Of a stretch of DNA of 23,696 nucleotides, positions 1-7,961 are shown in pieces (within the stretch, counting starts at the first letter, position 1; each line of letters opens with the position of its first letter). The notes below the pieces were generated by a model. That model was not told the DNA's origin, ran no database searches, and saw only the letters and a program-made list of their open reading frames with translations. The stretch spans positions 1 through 23,696 of the forward strand of contig USCV01000022.1 in assembly GCA_900553225.1 (NCBI GenBank). The letters run 5' to 3'. Source of the DNA: an uncultured Clostridium sp. GTDB taxonomy: Bacteria; Bacillota; Clostridia; TANB77; CAG-508. The translations under genes were made by a program, and so were the position numbers.

Positions 1-1049
1 ATATAATTGATGGAAGTCGTCTTTCTGCGGTCGTGAACCTCTATTTCATGAGGTACACTCTTCTTTCCGAAATCCACGATACCACTTTTCGTCCGGTCCA
101 TAACCAATCTCTTTTCCGGAAGATTGAAGTAGATATCCACCTTTTCCCCTTTATCATTAAAGAGACTGAATCCCATAATCTCCGCTTCTCCGGCGGTAAT
201 CTCCAATGCCAGTTCATAAGCACCATCATTATCAGCCAATAAAGAATCAATATGATAATCATTGTCAACCGTAAATGCCGGAATCTCTTTCTTTTCTTTT
301 CGCAGAGTTTTTATCTCCGGTACCGGAGCTGCTGAAAGATAAATTTCACCGTCTTGTGTATAAAGACTTAACTCACGTGGCAAAGCGTTAGCACTACGGA
401 ATTGCTTTGTCGGAACAATATTACAATATTGCCAGTTACTCATCCAAGGAACAGCAATCGTCCGTTCTCCAGTGTTTGAGAAACAAACGGTAGCATAGTG
501 ATCTTTGCCCCAATCCAACCATTTCGTGACATTCGACTGACTATCACAACTGAATTTCTTTCCATCAAAGTCTCCTGTAAAGTATTGAGTGGCACTTCCT
601 CCAAAATAACATCCTGGATTGACGTTCACTATCAATGCCCATTTCTTACGGTTCAGATCTCCATCTACCGGAAGTTCCACCATGTCCGGACATTCAAATT
701 GACAAGGTTGCACTCCGTATCCTTCTCCGAAGCTGCTCATATAGTTCCAGTCCTTCAGATTCTTAGAGTCATAGAAACGCATTTCTTTATCGGCGGAGAC
801 AATCATCACCCATTTATCTTCCGGTTCATACCGGAACACTTTCGGGTCACGGAAATCTCTCAAACCATCCGCAGGGCACAAGATGGGGTTCTTCTCGTAT
901 TTAGTAAATGTCCGTCCATTATCCTTGCTAAAAGCAAGACATTGGATCTGCCCGTTTTTGTCCCTGGCAGAAGTATAAAAAACCAGGATGCTCCCTACTC
1001 CATACCCCGCTACATTCTCCTGATCGACAATAGAGCTGCCGGAAAAGAT
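1..1049 (-). CDS. Glycoside hydrolase family 32 (levanase/fructanase type), partial at both ends
   Basis: The minus strand is open from 1049 to the window edge (about 349 codons, no stop) and reads as a GH32 beta-fructosidase. Seen directly: an N-side segment IFSGSSIVDQENVAGYG, the RDP motif (FRDPKVF, codons near 843-857) whose Asp stabilises the transition state, and the ECPD motif (codons near 684-695) whose Glu is the acid/base. The part after WMSNWQY resembles the end of the five-blade propeller followed by the C-terminal beta-sandwich. The WMNDPNG motif with the nucleophile Asp should lie further N-terminal and is absent, because the frame meets a stop at 1071-1073 just past a composition break. 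Such enzymes cleave fructans and in Bacteroides are usually secreted. One hand-counted line (661-720) has 29 G/C of 60, far richer than the AT-rich genes that follow. No start, ribosome site or promoter is present. I think it comes from a Bacteroides-like genome. Confidence 0.85.
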   Translation of the reverse strand, partial: MFSGSSIVDQENVAGYGVGSILVFYTSARDKNGQIQCLAFSKDNGRTFTKYEKNPILCPADGLRDFRDPKVFRYEPEDKWVMIVSADKEMRFYDSKNLKDWNYMSSFGEGYGVQPCQFECPDMVELPVDGDLNRKKWALIVNVNPGCYFGGSATQYFTGDFDGKKFSCDSQSNVTKWLDWGKDHYATVCFSNTGERTIAVPWMSNWQYCNIVPTKQFRSANALPRELSLYTQDGEIYLSAAPVPEIKTLRKEKKEIPAFTVDNDYHIDSLLADNDGAYELALEITAGEAEIMGFSLFNDKGEKVDIYFNLPEKRLVMDRTKSGIVDFGKKSVPHEIEVHDRRKTTSINY

Positions 1050-1486
1050 AATTCTCTTATAAAGTTTAAATTATCTATATATCTAATTATAATATTATAA
1101 CTTACTACAGGTAGTATTTCGAGTGTATTTAATTCTTTTGACAAAAATATGCTTTTTAAATGAGTATATGGTAATTCGAATTTTTGTAAATTCCACTTTA
1201 AACATAATATATCTTTTTTACATTCTATTTTATAGTTATTAAAATATATCGATAATCCTACAAAAAAAGCAAGAAAAGCTAAAACTATTAAGAATATATC
1301 TAAATTATTTCTAAAAGCTAATAGTATTAATAAAATAACTAATAGTATGCCAGTTATTATGGGATATTTATGTTCTTTAAATATTTTTATTGGACTTGAA
1401 TTAATCTGCACATTATTTCCTTTAGTATCAATTACATTACGGTATTTTCTTCCTAAATTTTCTTTATAAATTTCTTTTAATTTCAT
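1010..1486 (-). pseudogene. Small membrane protein with PH-like tail, 3' end lost at junction
   Basis: The open frame gives 158 residues, but only about the first 145 belong to the native gene. The last dozen (SFPAALLSIRRM) are GH32 sequence read in the wrong frame. The native part has a hydrophilic N-terminus, two closely spaced membrane segments (around residues 44-60 and 63-81), and a following stretch (YKIECKKDILCLKW and onward) that looks like a bacterial PH-type beta domain. The start is supported by TAGGAG upstream; that site contains the TAG stop of prfB, so translation is probably coupled to prfB. I do not recognise a named family. The true C-terminus is not in this window. Confidence 0.6.
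1044..1056. other. Abrupt composition junction, probable chimeric join
   Basis: To the left lies GC-richer GH32 coding sequence; to the right lies AT-rich Clostridial sequence. The GH32 reading frame and the frame of the neighbouring membrane protein are both interrupted at the same few bases, in different frames. No repeat, insertion-sequence end or target duplication is visible here. Confidence 0.7.
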
Positions 1487-1497
1487 TTGTACATCTC

Positions 1498-2605
1498 CTA
1501 TTCTTTTTTATTTTTCTTTAAGTATTCTTCCATAAATGCATCTAAATTTCCGTCCATTACATTTTGTACATTTCCTACTTCATACCCAGTTTGATGATCT
1601 TTAACTAAGGTATATGGACAAAATACATACGAACGTATTTGACTTCCCCATGCAATATCTCTTTGTTCTCCTTTTAAATCTTCTATTTTTTCTTTGTGCT
1701 CTTGTTCTTTTAAATCTAATAGTTTGGATTTTAACATTTTCATTGCTGTTTCTCTATTTTGAATTTGTGATCGTTCTGTCTGGCAAGAGACTACAATATT
1801 GGTCGGCATATGAGTTATTCTAACTGCAGATGAAGTTTTGTTAATATGCTGACCACCAGCTCCAGATGCACGATATGTATCAACTCTTAGATCATCAGGA
1901 TTTATATCTATTTGAATATCTTCTGTTATTTCTGGAAGGACCTCAACAGAAGCAAATGATGTATGTCTTCTACCTCCTGCATCAAAAGGAGATATTCTTA
2001 CCAATCTATGTACTCCTTTTTCTGACTTCATATAACCATAAGCATAATCACCAGAAATTAAAAATGTTACACTTTTTAAACCTGCTTCATCTCCATCTAA
2101 ATAATCTAATTCTTTTACACTAAAATTATGGCTGTTTGCCCATCTAGTATACATACGATATAACATCTCTGCCCAGTCTTGAGATTCTGTGCCACCTGCT
2201 CCTGGATGAATTGTAACAATTGCATTGTTAATATCAAATTTTCCAGATAATAAAGTGGTAATTTCTAATGTTTCAATATTAGTTTCTACGACTTTTGTAT
2301 TTTTTATTACTTCTTTTTCCATTTGTTCATCTGATTCAACTTGTAATAATTCTGACATTTCTGACAGATTTAATAATTCTGACATTAATTTATTATATTT
2401 TTCTTTTTTACTTTTTAGTATTTTTATTCTTTGTAAAACTATACTTGAATTTTTACTATCATTCCAAAAATTAGTTTCAAGAGTTTTTTCTTCCAATTCT
2501 TTTAGTTCTTTTTCCATTTCAGGAATGTCAAAGAGACTCACCAATACTTTCTAATTTAGATTTTAAAATTTGTATTTTTTTTATATTTTCTTCTAATTCT
2601 ATCAT
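1498..2605 (-). CDS. prfB: Peptide chain release factor 2, with programmed +1 frameshift
   Basis: RF2 recognises UGA and UAA stop codons and triggers peptide release at the ribosome. The true start is ATG at 2605, about 10 nt after GGAAG. Codons 1-25 (ending IGESL) are followed by an in-frame TGA at 2530-2528; a +1 shift at CTT TGA C reads on as DIPEM, giving 368 residues, close to the 365 of E. coli. Motifs seen: SPF at about 205-207 (stop-codon recognition) and GGQ at 250-252 (peptidyl-transferase centre). The latter has the same numbering as E. coli, which supports the joined frame. The reading frame downstream of the shift has its own TTG at 2544, but that is not the real start. The gene ends in TAG, read by RF1 rather than by its own product. 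A sigma-A-type promoter lies upstream at 2638-2666. A membrane-protein gene follows after 11 nt. Confidence 0.97.
2527..2545 (-). promoter_or_regulatory. prfB autoregulatory +1 frameshift site
   Basis: The minus strand reads GGTGAG TCT CTT TGA C. It has a Shine-Dalgarno-like GGTGAG three nucleotides before the slippery CTT codon, then TGA as codon 26, then C. This is the same arrangement and the same codon number as the E. coli site. When RF2 is scarce the ribosome pauses at UGA and slips forward one base, so RF2 controls its own synthesis. The SD-like element is weaker (GGTGAG rather than AGGGGG). Confidence 0.95.
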
Positions 2606-2637
2606 TCTAAAGTCACTTCCTTTTCTATTTTACAATT

Positions 2638-2666
2638 AGTCTATCATAAGATATATTTTTTTTCAA
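2638..2666 (-). promoter_or_regulatory. Sigma-A-type promoter for prfB
   Basis: TTGAAA (2666-2661), a 17-nt spacer, then TAGACT (2643-2638). It lies about 33 nt before the prfB ATG and just after the clpB terminator hairpin. Confidence 0.55.
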
Positions 2667-2676
2667 TGATAAAATA

Positions 2677-2699
2677 AGGTGAAAATTTGTTTCCCACCT
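2677..2699 (-). terminator. Intrinsic terminator after clpB
   Basis: On the minus strand AGGTGGGAA pairs with TTTTCACCT (9 bp with two G-U pairs) around a short loop, followed by TATTTTATC. It lies about 50 nt after the clpB stop. Confidence 0.55.
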
Positions 2700-2750
2700 C
2701 ATTCATAATATATAATATTTTTTTCAATATCTTTGGTGCGTATATTTATT

Positions 2751-5360
2751 TTAACGTTCTTCTTTTTTTAATTCTAATTCATTATTTAAACAATCAATTG
2801 TAACTGTTGTGTGTGGTAAAATCTCTTGTGATAAAATTTTTTTAGCAATTAATGTTTCTAGTTTTTTTTGAACAAATCTTTTTAAGGGTCTTGCCCCATA
2901 AATTTCATCATATCCATTATCTATTAAATAATCTTTTGCAGATTGGGTTAATTCTAAATGAATGTATTTATCTTCCAACCTTCTTTCTAAGTCTTGAATA
3001 AGTAGCTCTAAAATTTTAGAAATTTCACTTTTCTTTAAAGGCTTATAAAATACTATTTCATCTAAACGATTTAGAAATTCTGGACGAAAACTTTGCTTTA
3101 ATAATGCATTTACTTTATCTTTTGCTTCTTTTGATATTTCTCCATTATTTTCTATCCCGTCTAGTATATACTCAGAGCCTAAATTTGATGTTAGTATTAT
3201 GATTGTATTTTTGAAATCAACTGTTCTTCCTTGTGAGTCTGTTATACGTCCATCATCTAACACTTGCAATAATATATTAAATACATCAGGATGTGCTTTT
3301 TCTATTTCATCAAATAACACAACTGAATAAGGTTTTCTTCTAACTGCTTCTGTTAATTGACCTCCTTCTTCATATCCTACATAGCCTGGAGGAGCCCCTA
3401 TTAATCTAGATACTGAATATTTTTCCATATATTCGGACATATCAATTCTTACAATATTATGTTCGTCATCAAATAGACTTTCAGCTAGTGCTTTTGCAAG
3501 TTCTGTCTTTCCTACGCCTGTTGGACCTAAAAACAGAAACGAACCAATTGGTCTACGAGGATCACTTATTCCAGCCCTTGAACGAATAATAGCTTCTGAT
3601 ACTTTTTCTACTGCTTCATCTTGTCCTATTACTCTTTTGTGTAAAATTTCATTTAGATTTAATAATTTTTCTCTTTCGCCTTCCATTAATTTTGTAACTG
3701 GAATTCCTGTCCATCTTGAAATTATTTTTGTTATTTCGTCTTCTGTTACCTTATTACGTAATAAATTATCATCTTTATTTTTTTCCTTTTCTGCTTGTTC
3801 TTCTTCTATTTCTAATTGTTTTTGTAATTCTGGTAATTTACCATATTTTAATTCAGCAGCTTTATTTAATTCATAATTTCTTTCTGCTTGTTCTATTTGG
3901 CTATTTACTTTTTCAATTTCTTCACGTAATTTTTGTACTTTTCCAATAGATTCTTTTTCATTTTCCCATTTTGCTTTCATAGAGTCAAATTTCGATTTTA
4001 ATTCTGCCTTTTCTTTTTGTATGTCTTTTAGTCTTTGTTTTGAAATTTCATCTTTTTCTTTTGATAATGCTGTTTCTTCAATTTCTAATTGCATGATTTT
4101 TCTAGAAATTTCGTCTAATTCTGTTGGCATTGATTCCATCTCAGTTTTTATCATACTACATGCTTCGTCTATTAAATCAATTGCCTTGTCTGGTAAAAAT
4201 CTATCAGATATATATCTATGTGATAATGTGGCTGCTGCTATAAGTGCATTATCTGCAATTTTAACACCATGAAAGACTTCGTATCTTTCTTTTAATCCTC
4301 TTAGAATCGATATTGTATCTTCTACAGATGGTTCATCTACCATTACTGGCTGAAAACGTCTTTCTAATGCTTGATCTTTTTCTATATATTGACGATATTC
4401 ATTTAATGTTGTAGCACCTATACAATGTAGTTCACCTCTTGCAAGCATAGGTTTTAGTAAGTTACCTGCATCCATTGCACCATCTGTTTTTCCAGCTCCA
4501 ACAATTGTATGGATTTCATCAATAAATAAAATTATTTTTCCTTCACTTTTCTTTACTTCTTGTAAAACAGCCTTTAACCTTTCTTCAAATTCTCCTCTGT
4601 ATTTAGCACCTGCAACAAGTGAGCCCATATCCAATGAAAATATCGTGCAATCTTTTAGCCCTTCTGGTACATCTCCTCTTACGATTCTAAGTGCTAAGCC
4701 TTCAGCAATAGCAGTTTTACCTACACCCGGTTCACCAATTAAACATGGATTATTTTTTGTTTTTCTTGATAAAATTCTAATAACATTTCTAATTTCTGTA
4801 TCTCTACCTATAACAGGATCTAGCTTCTGCTCTTTTGCTAATTTAACTAAATCTTGTCCGTATTTTTTTAAAGAATCATATGTTTCTTCTGGATTATCTG
4901 TTGTTACTCTTGTATTGCCTCTAACACTTGATAATGCTTTTAAAAACTCATTTTTTGTAATGCCGTATGTTTTAAATATTTCTTTTAGCTCACTATTTGC
5001 ATAATCAAATAGTGATAACATTATATGTTCTACAGAAACATACTCATCTTTCATTTTTAACGCAATTTTTTCTGCATTATTTAAAACTAAATCTACATCT
5101 TGTGATACATAAATACTGTCATTTGGTCTTGCACCTCCCGACATTCTTGGCTTTCTACTAATGATATTTCTTATGGCATCTTCAAAATTTTCTGATACTC
5201 CCATCTTCTTTAATAGCTCTCTTATTAAACTATTATCCTGTTCTAAAAGTGCAAGTAATAAGTGCTCTTGTTCTATTTGAGCATTTTGATTTTCAATTGC
5301 TATACTTTGCGCATTTTGTATTGCTTCTATTGATTTTTGAGTAAATTTTTGAATATTCAT
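2751..5360 (-). CDS. clpB: ATP-dependent disaggregase ClpB (Hsp100)
   Basis: ClpB is a hexameric cytoplasmic AAA+ chaperone that, with DnaK/DnaJ/GrpE, pulls polypeptides out of aggregates. The 869-residue length is normal for the family. Domains in order: Clp N-terminal repeat domain (about 1-145), first AAA domain with GEPGVGKT at 209-216 and Walker B FIDEIH, long coiled-coil M domain (about 405-530, rich in E and K) that separates ClpB from ClpA and ClpC, then the second AAA domain with GPTGVGKT at 612-619, Walker B VVLFDEIE and a C-terminal small domain. The second of two near ATG codons (5360) is chosen because AGGAGG stands 7 nt before it; the first ATG (5366) is only 1 nt from that site. 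I saw no CIRCE or clear CtsR operator upstream, which is unusual for a heat-shock gene. It appears monocistronic. Confidence 0.96.
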   Translation of the reverse strand: MNIQKFTQKSIEAIQNAQSIAIENQNAQIEQEHLLLALLEQDNSLIRELLKKMGVSENFEDAIRNIISRKPRMSGGARPNDSIYVSQDVDLVLNNAEKIALKMKDEYVSVEHIMLSLFDYANSELKEIFKTYGITKNEFLKALSSVRGNTRVTTDNPEETYDSLKKYGQDLVKLAKEQKLDPVIGRDTEIRNVIRILSRKTKNNPCLIGEPGVGKTAIAEGLALRIVRGDVPEGLKDCTIFSLDMGSLVAGAKYRGEFEERLKAVLQEVKKSEGKIILFIDEIHTIVGAGKTDGAMDAGNLLKPMLARGELHCIGATTLNEYRQYIEKDQALERRFQPVMVDEPSVEDTISILRGLKERYEVFHGVKIADNALIAAATLSHRYISDRFLPDKAIDLIDEACSMIKTEMESMPTELDEISRKIMQLEIEETALSKEKDEISKQRLKDIQKEKAELKSKFDSMKAKWENEKESIGKVQKLREEIEKVNSQIEQAERNYELNKAAELKYGKLPELQKQLEIEEEQAEKEKNKDDNLLRNKVTEDEITKIISRWTGIPVTKLMEGEREKLLNLNEILHKRVIGQDEAVEKVSEAIIRSRAGISDPRRPIGSFLFLGPTGVGKTELAKALAESLFDDEHNIVRIDMSEYMEKYSVSRLIGAPPGYVGYEEGGQLTEAVRRKPYSVVLFDEIEKAHPDVFNILLQVLDDGRITDSQGRTVDFKNTIIILTSNLGSEYILDGIENNGEISKEAKDKVNALLKQSFRPEFLNRLDEIVFYKPLKKSEISKILELLIQDLERRLEDKYIHLELTQSAKDYLIDNGYDEIYGARPLKRFVQKKLETLIAKKILSQEILPHTTVTIDCLNNELELKKEER

Positions 5361-5449
5361 ATTCATACCTCCTTATTAGCTTTAGTATTTCAATATTTTA
5401 AGCACTATTTTATAATTTGATTCAAATTTCCTGTATTTAAACCATTTCT

Positions 5450-5478
5450 AGTTTACTATATTTTTGTTTTTACTTCAA
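5450..5478 (-). promoter_or_regulatory. Candidate sigma-A promoter for clpB
   Basis: TTGAAG (5478-5473), a 17-nt spacer and TAAACT (5455-5450), about 90 nt before the clpB start. The match is moderate and the region is AT-rich, so chance is possible. Confidence 0.35.
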
Positions 5479-5560
5479 CCTTAATAAAGTCAATTTTTAT
5501 ATATTTTTCAATTTCTTCTAATTTTATATTATCTAAAATTTTTTTCATTTTTTCATACAT
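5456..5560 (-). other. Possible small ORF (34 codons) between the MATE-kinase gene and clpB
   Basis: ATG at 5560 to TAG at 5458-5456. The frame stays open further upstream, into the end of the MATE-kinase gene, with a hydrophobic stretch (GTIFIIVSFLMYEKMKK) followed by a Lys/Glu/Ile-rich tail. No ribosome site precedes the ATG. The tail overlaps the candidate clpB promoter. It may be the decayed end of a small membrane protein or chance in AT-rich DNA. Confidence 0.2.
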
Positions 5561-5569
5561 AAGAAAAGA

Positions 5570-5588
5570 TACAATAATAAATATTGTA
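5570..5588 (-). terminator. Weak hairpin after the MATE-kinase gene
   Basis: TACAATA and TATTGTA form a perfect 7-bp stem around a 5-nt loop directly after the stop codon, followed on the minus strand by TCTTTTC. The stem is AT-rich, so it would be a weak terminator at best. Confidence 0.35.
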
Positions 5589-5589
5589 C

Positions 5590-7608
5590 CTATTTCGTTA
5601 AGACGTTATTAGTCCCAGTATACTCTTTTGCCATACTGCAAATCAAATTTACAGTATTATCAATTCCAATTGCGTCACTATTAATACATATATCATAATT
5701 TGATGGATCCTTCCAGTCTCTTTCTGTATAATACTTATAATGATTTGCTCTTAATTTATTTATTTGGAAAATCTCTTTTTCTGCTTTGTCCCTATTCATT
5801 CCATAAAACTCTGTTGCTCTTTTTATTTTATTATCCATTGAACTACTTATGAATATCTTTAAAACATTTTTATTGTCCTTTAATACAAAATCTGCACATC
5901 TACCGACTATTACACAAGAATCTTTTGTTGATAGTTCTTTTATAAGCTCTGACTCTTTTATAAATAGCTCATCGTCATTATTTAAACCTATGTAATATCC
6001 ACTATTAAAATTATCTAATAAATTTCTTTTTTGTTCGTTATCTTCAATATATTCTGCTGAAAGTCCTGTATTCTTTGCCATTTTTTCTATAATCTCTTTA
6101 TCATATAATTTTATGCCGAGTTTTTCTGCTACTAATTTTCCAATATATCTTCCACCTGAACCATATTCTCTTGCAATTGTAATAATAATTCTATTTTTTT
6201 CATTCTCATTTTCAATTATATTTGTTTCCTTTATATCTACGCTTGTTTGGTTACTATCCTTTAATTCTTTAAACTCTTTTATTAGGAGTGTCAATGCTAA
6301 AATAAATGCTAATCCGTCTGCAAGAGGTCCTGCACTTAATACTCCCATTATTCCATATATATGACTAAGAATTATCATTGATGGTATTAATATTAGTATC
6401 TGTCTTGAAAGTGATAAAATTGCACTTTTGGTACTTTTTCCGATTGCTTGAAAAAATATTCCTGAAGGAATTTGAACACCATTAAATATGCAAAGTAATA
6501 AATATATTCTAAAAGCCAAACAAGCAAACTCCATATAATTTTCATCACCACTACCAAATATTAATATTAATTTGTTTGGTATTGTTTGGAATAATATAAA
6601 TGCTATTGTACTGATTACCAAGCTTGATCCTAATACAATCTTTAATGTCTTCTTTACTCTATAATATTTTTTAGCACCATAATTATATCCTAATATCGGT
6701 TGACTTCCTGCTGCTATACCAATTATTATACTATTTAATATTTGACTAATCTTCATTACAATTCCTAAAACTGTAATAGGAATTTCTGCTCCGAATTTAC
6801 TATCTGCACCATATTTTCCAAGTAGATTATTCTCTGCTGTCATAACACACACTATACTCATTTGTGTTATAAAACTACTTATTCCAAGAGATGCTACTTT
6901 TTTGCATACATTTGCTTTTAATTTAAAACATTCTCCCGAGATTGTTATTGTTTTAAATCTTTTAATATAAATAATATTTAATAAAAACGTTAAAATTTGA
7001 CTTATAACTGTTGCAATTGCAGCTCCTTCTACTCCTTTATGAAATACAAATATAAATATTGGATCCAATATTGTGTTTAATATTGCTCCTGCAACCATAG
7101 TTACCATTGAATATTTCGGACTCCCATCTGCTCTAATTATTGAGTTTAATGTTGTTCCAATCATTGAAAATGGAAATCCAATTGCTATAATTCTCCCATA
7201 AATCATTGCATAATCTTTAAGATTTTCTGTACATCCAAACAGTCTTAAAAATTGTGGTAAAAATATTAAAGTTATTAAACAGAATAATATTGATACAATT
7301 GTAGACAATAATATCCCATTACCTATTCCTATTTCTGCTTCTTTTTTCTTTTTTTCCCCTAGTTTCAAACTTAAATACGCTGATGCTCCATCTCCTAACA
7401 TTAATGAAAAGGCTAAACCTATCATTACTAATGGAAATACTACATTGGTTGCGCCATTTCCTAAATAGCCAACACCTTGTCCTATAAATATTTGGTCAAC
7501 TATATTATATAATGAGTTTACCAACATTGAAATAATACAAGGTATTGAAAATTTCACTATTAGTTTTCCAATTTTTTCTTTTCCTAGCATGTTTTCTTCT
7601 TTTTCCAT
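5590..7608 (-). CDS. MATE efflux transporter fused to a cytidylate-kinase-like domain
   Basis: The 672-residue protein is longer than a MATE transporter (about 450). Residues 1 to about 450 are a complete MATE-type unit. It has about twelve hydrophobic segments and typical phrases such as FSIPCIISMLVNSLYNIVDQ, LNSIIRADGSPKYSM and GIAAGSQPILGYNYGAKKY. MATE proteins export cationic or metabolite substrates using Na+ or H+ gradients. After a Glu/Asn-rich linker, residues 473-672 match the cytidylate-kinase-like family (PF13189 type). They include IIITIAREYGSGGRYIGK, a glycine-rich P-loop variant lacking the usual GKS/T, then LYDKEIIEKMA, VIVGRCADFVL and ERDWKDPSNYDICINSD. The kinase part would face the cytoplasm. 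The start (7608) follows GGGAG by 4 nt. A near-perfect promoter lies at 7663-7691. The frame is continuous, so this is a true fusion in the sequence as given. Substrates of both halves are unknown. Confidence 0.9.
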   Translation of the reverse strand: MEKEENMLGKEKIGKLIVKFSIPCIISMLVNSLYNIVDQIFIGQGVGYLGNGATNVVFPLVMIGLAFSLMLGDGASAYLSLKLGEKKKKEAEIGIGNGILLSTIVSILFCLITLIFLPQFLRLFGCTENLKDYAMIYGRIIAIGFPFSMIGTTLNSIIRADGSPKYSMVTMVAGAILNTILDPIFIFVFHKGVEGAAIATVISQILTFLLNIIYIKRFKTITISGECFKLKANVCKKVASLGISSFITQMSIVCVMTAENNLLGKYGADSKFGAEIPITVLGIVMKISQILNSIIIGIAAGSQPILGYNYGAKKYYRVKKTLKIVLGSSLVISTIAFILFQTIPNKLILIFGSGDENYMEFACLAFRIYLLLCIFNGVQIPSGIFFQAIGKSTKSAILSLSRQILILIPSMIILSHIYGIMGVLSAGPLADGLAFILALTLLIKEFKELKDSNQTSVDIKETNIIENENEKNRIIITIAREYGSGGRYIGKLVAEKLGIKLYDKEIIEKMAKNTGLSAEYIEDNEQKRNLLDNFNSGYYIGLNNDDELFIKESELIKELSTKDSCVIVGRCADFVLKDNKNVLKIFISSSMDNKIKRATEFYGMNRDKAEKEIFQINKLRANHYKYYTERDWKDPSNYDICINSDAIGIDNTVNLICSMAKEYTGTNNVLTK

Positions 7609-7662
7609 TTTTCTCCCTCTTTCCTACAATTTTACCTCATAAACATTTTCACCAATTTATCT

Positions 7663-7691
7663 ATTATATATTTTGCAGGAAATATTGTCAA
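7663..7691 (-). promoter_or_regulatory. Consensus sigma-A promoter for the MATE-kinase gene
   Basis: TTGACA (7691-7686), a 17-nt spacer and TATAAT (7668-7663): both hexamers match the consensus exactly. It lies 54 nt upstream of the ATG and predicts strong constitutive transcription unless a repressor acts. Confidence 0.8.
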
Positions 7692-7741
7692 TTAAAAAAA
7701 GACATAATTATAATTTGTCATTAATTTTAATTCTTTCTTTG

Positions 7742-7881
7742 TATATATTGATTTAGATGCGAATGTGAACGTCTATTTTTCTCCATCTATATATTGTTCT
7801 TCTGTACTCACAAAATTTGATTGCAGCTTTTGTTACTCCATATTTATATGAAAATTTTACTACAGACTCCTTATTTTTAAT
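7742..7881 (-). pseudogene. Remnant of an IS481/integrase-type transposase (HTH N-terminus)
   Basis: The minus strand from 7881 reads SVVKFSYKYGVTKAAIKFCE and then YRRTIYRWRK, a helix-turn-helix pattern typical of the N-terminus of IS481-like and related integrase-core transposases. The frame then ends at 7755-7753, while another frame continues NRRSHSHLNQYI, resembling the basic segment that normally follows the helix-turn-helix in these proteins. There is therefore a small deletion or frameshift, and the catalytic core is missing. No start codon or ribosome site is visible. This is a short decayed relic, not a working gene. The family assignment is by memory of the pattern. Confidence 0.45.
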
Positions 7882-7885
7882 CTAA

Positions 7886-7911
7886 ATGTGATATCATCAC
7901 TTATATCACAT
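7886..7911. repeat. Perfect 9-bp inverted repeat with 8-nt spacer
   Basis: ATGTGATAT, spacer CATCACTT, ATATCACAT. It lies between the ftsH terminator and the transposase relic and has no T-tract of its own. It could be a protein-binding site, an old element end or part of an extended terminator structure. Confidence 0.6.
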
Positions 7912-7914
7912 AAC

Positions 7915-7948
7915 AAAAAGGGATCCATTTTCACGGACTCCCTTTTTT
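7915..7948 (-). terminator. Intrinsic terminator of ftsH
   Basis: On the minus strand GGGAGTCC pairs with GGATCCC (7 bp with one bulged G) around an 8-nt loop, preceded by an A-run and followed by TTTTTG. It starts 13 nt after the ftsH stop. Confidence 0.8.
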
Positions 7949-7961
7949 AGTTTTTAAGTTA

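Noticed and set aside
498..1100. 200-codon plus-strand open frame
   Set aside because: It lies antisense to clear GH32 coding sequence, has no ribosome site, and its product shows no family pattern.
5361..5589. CIRCE or CtsR heat-shock operator upstream of clpB
   Set aside because: Neither the CIRCE inverted repeat nor tandem GGTCAAA-type heptamers are visible.
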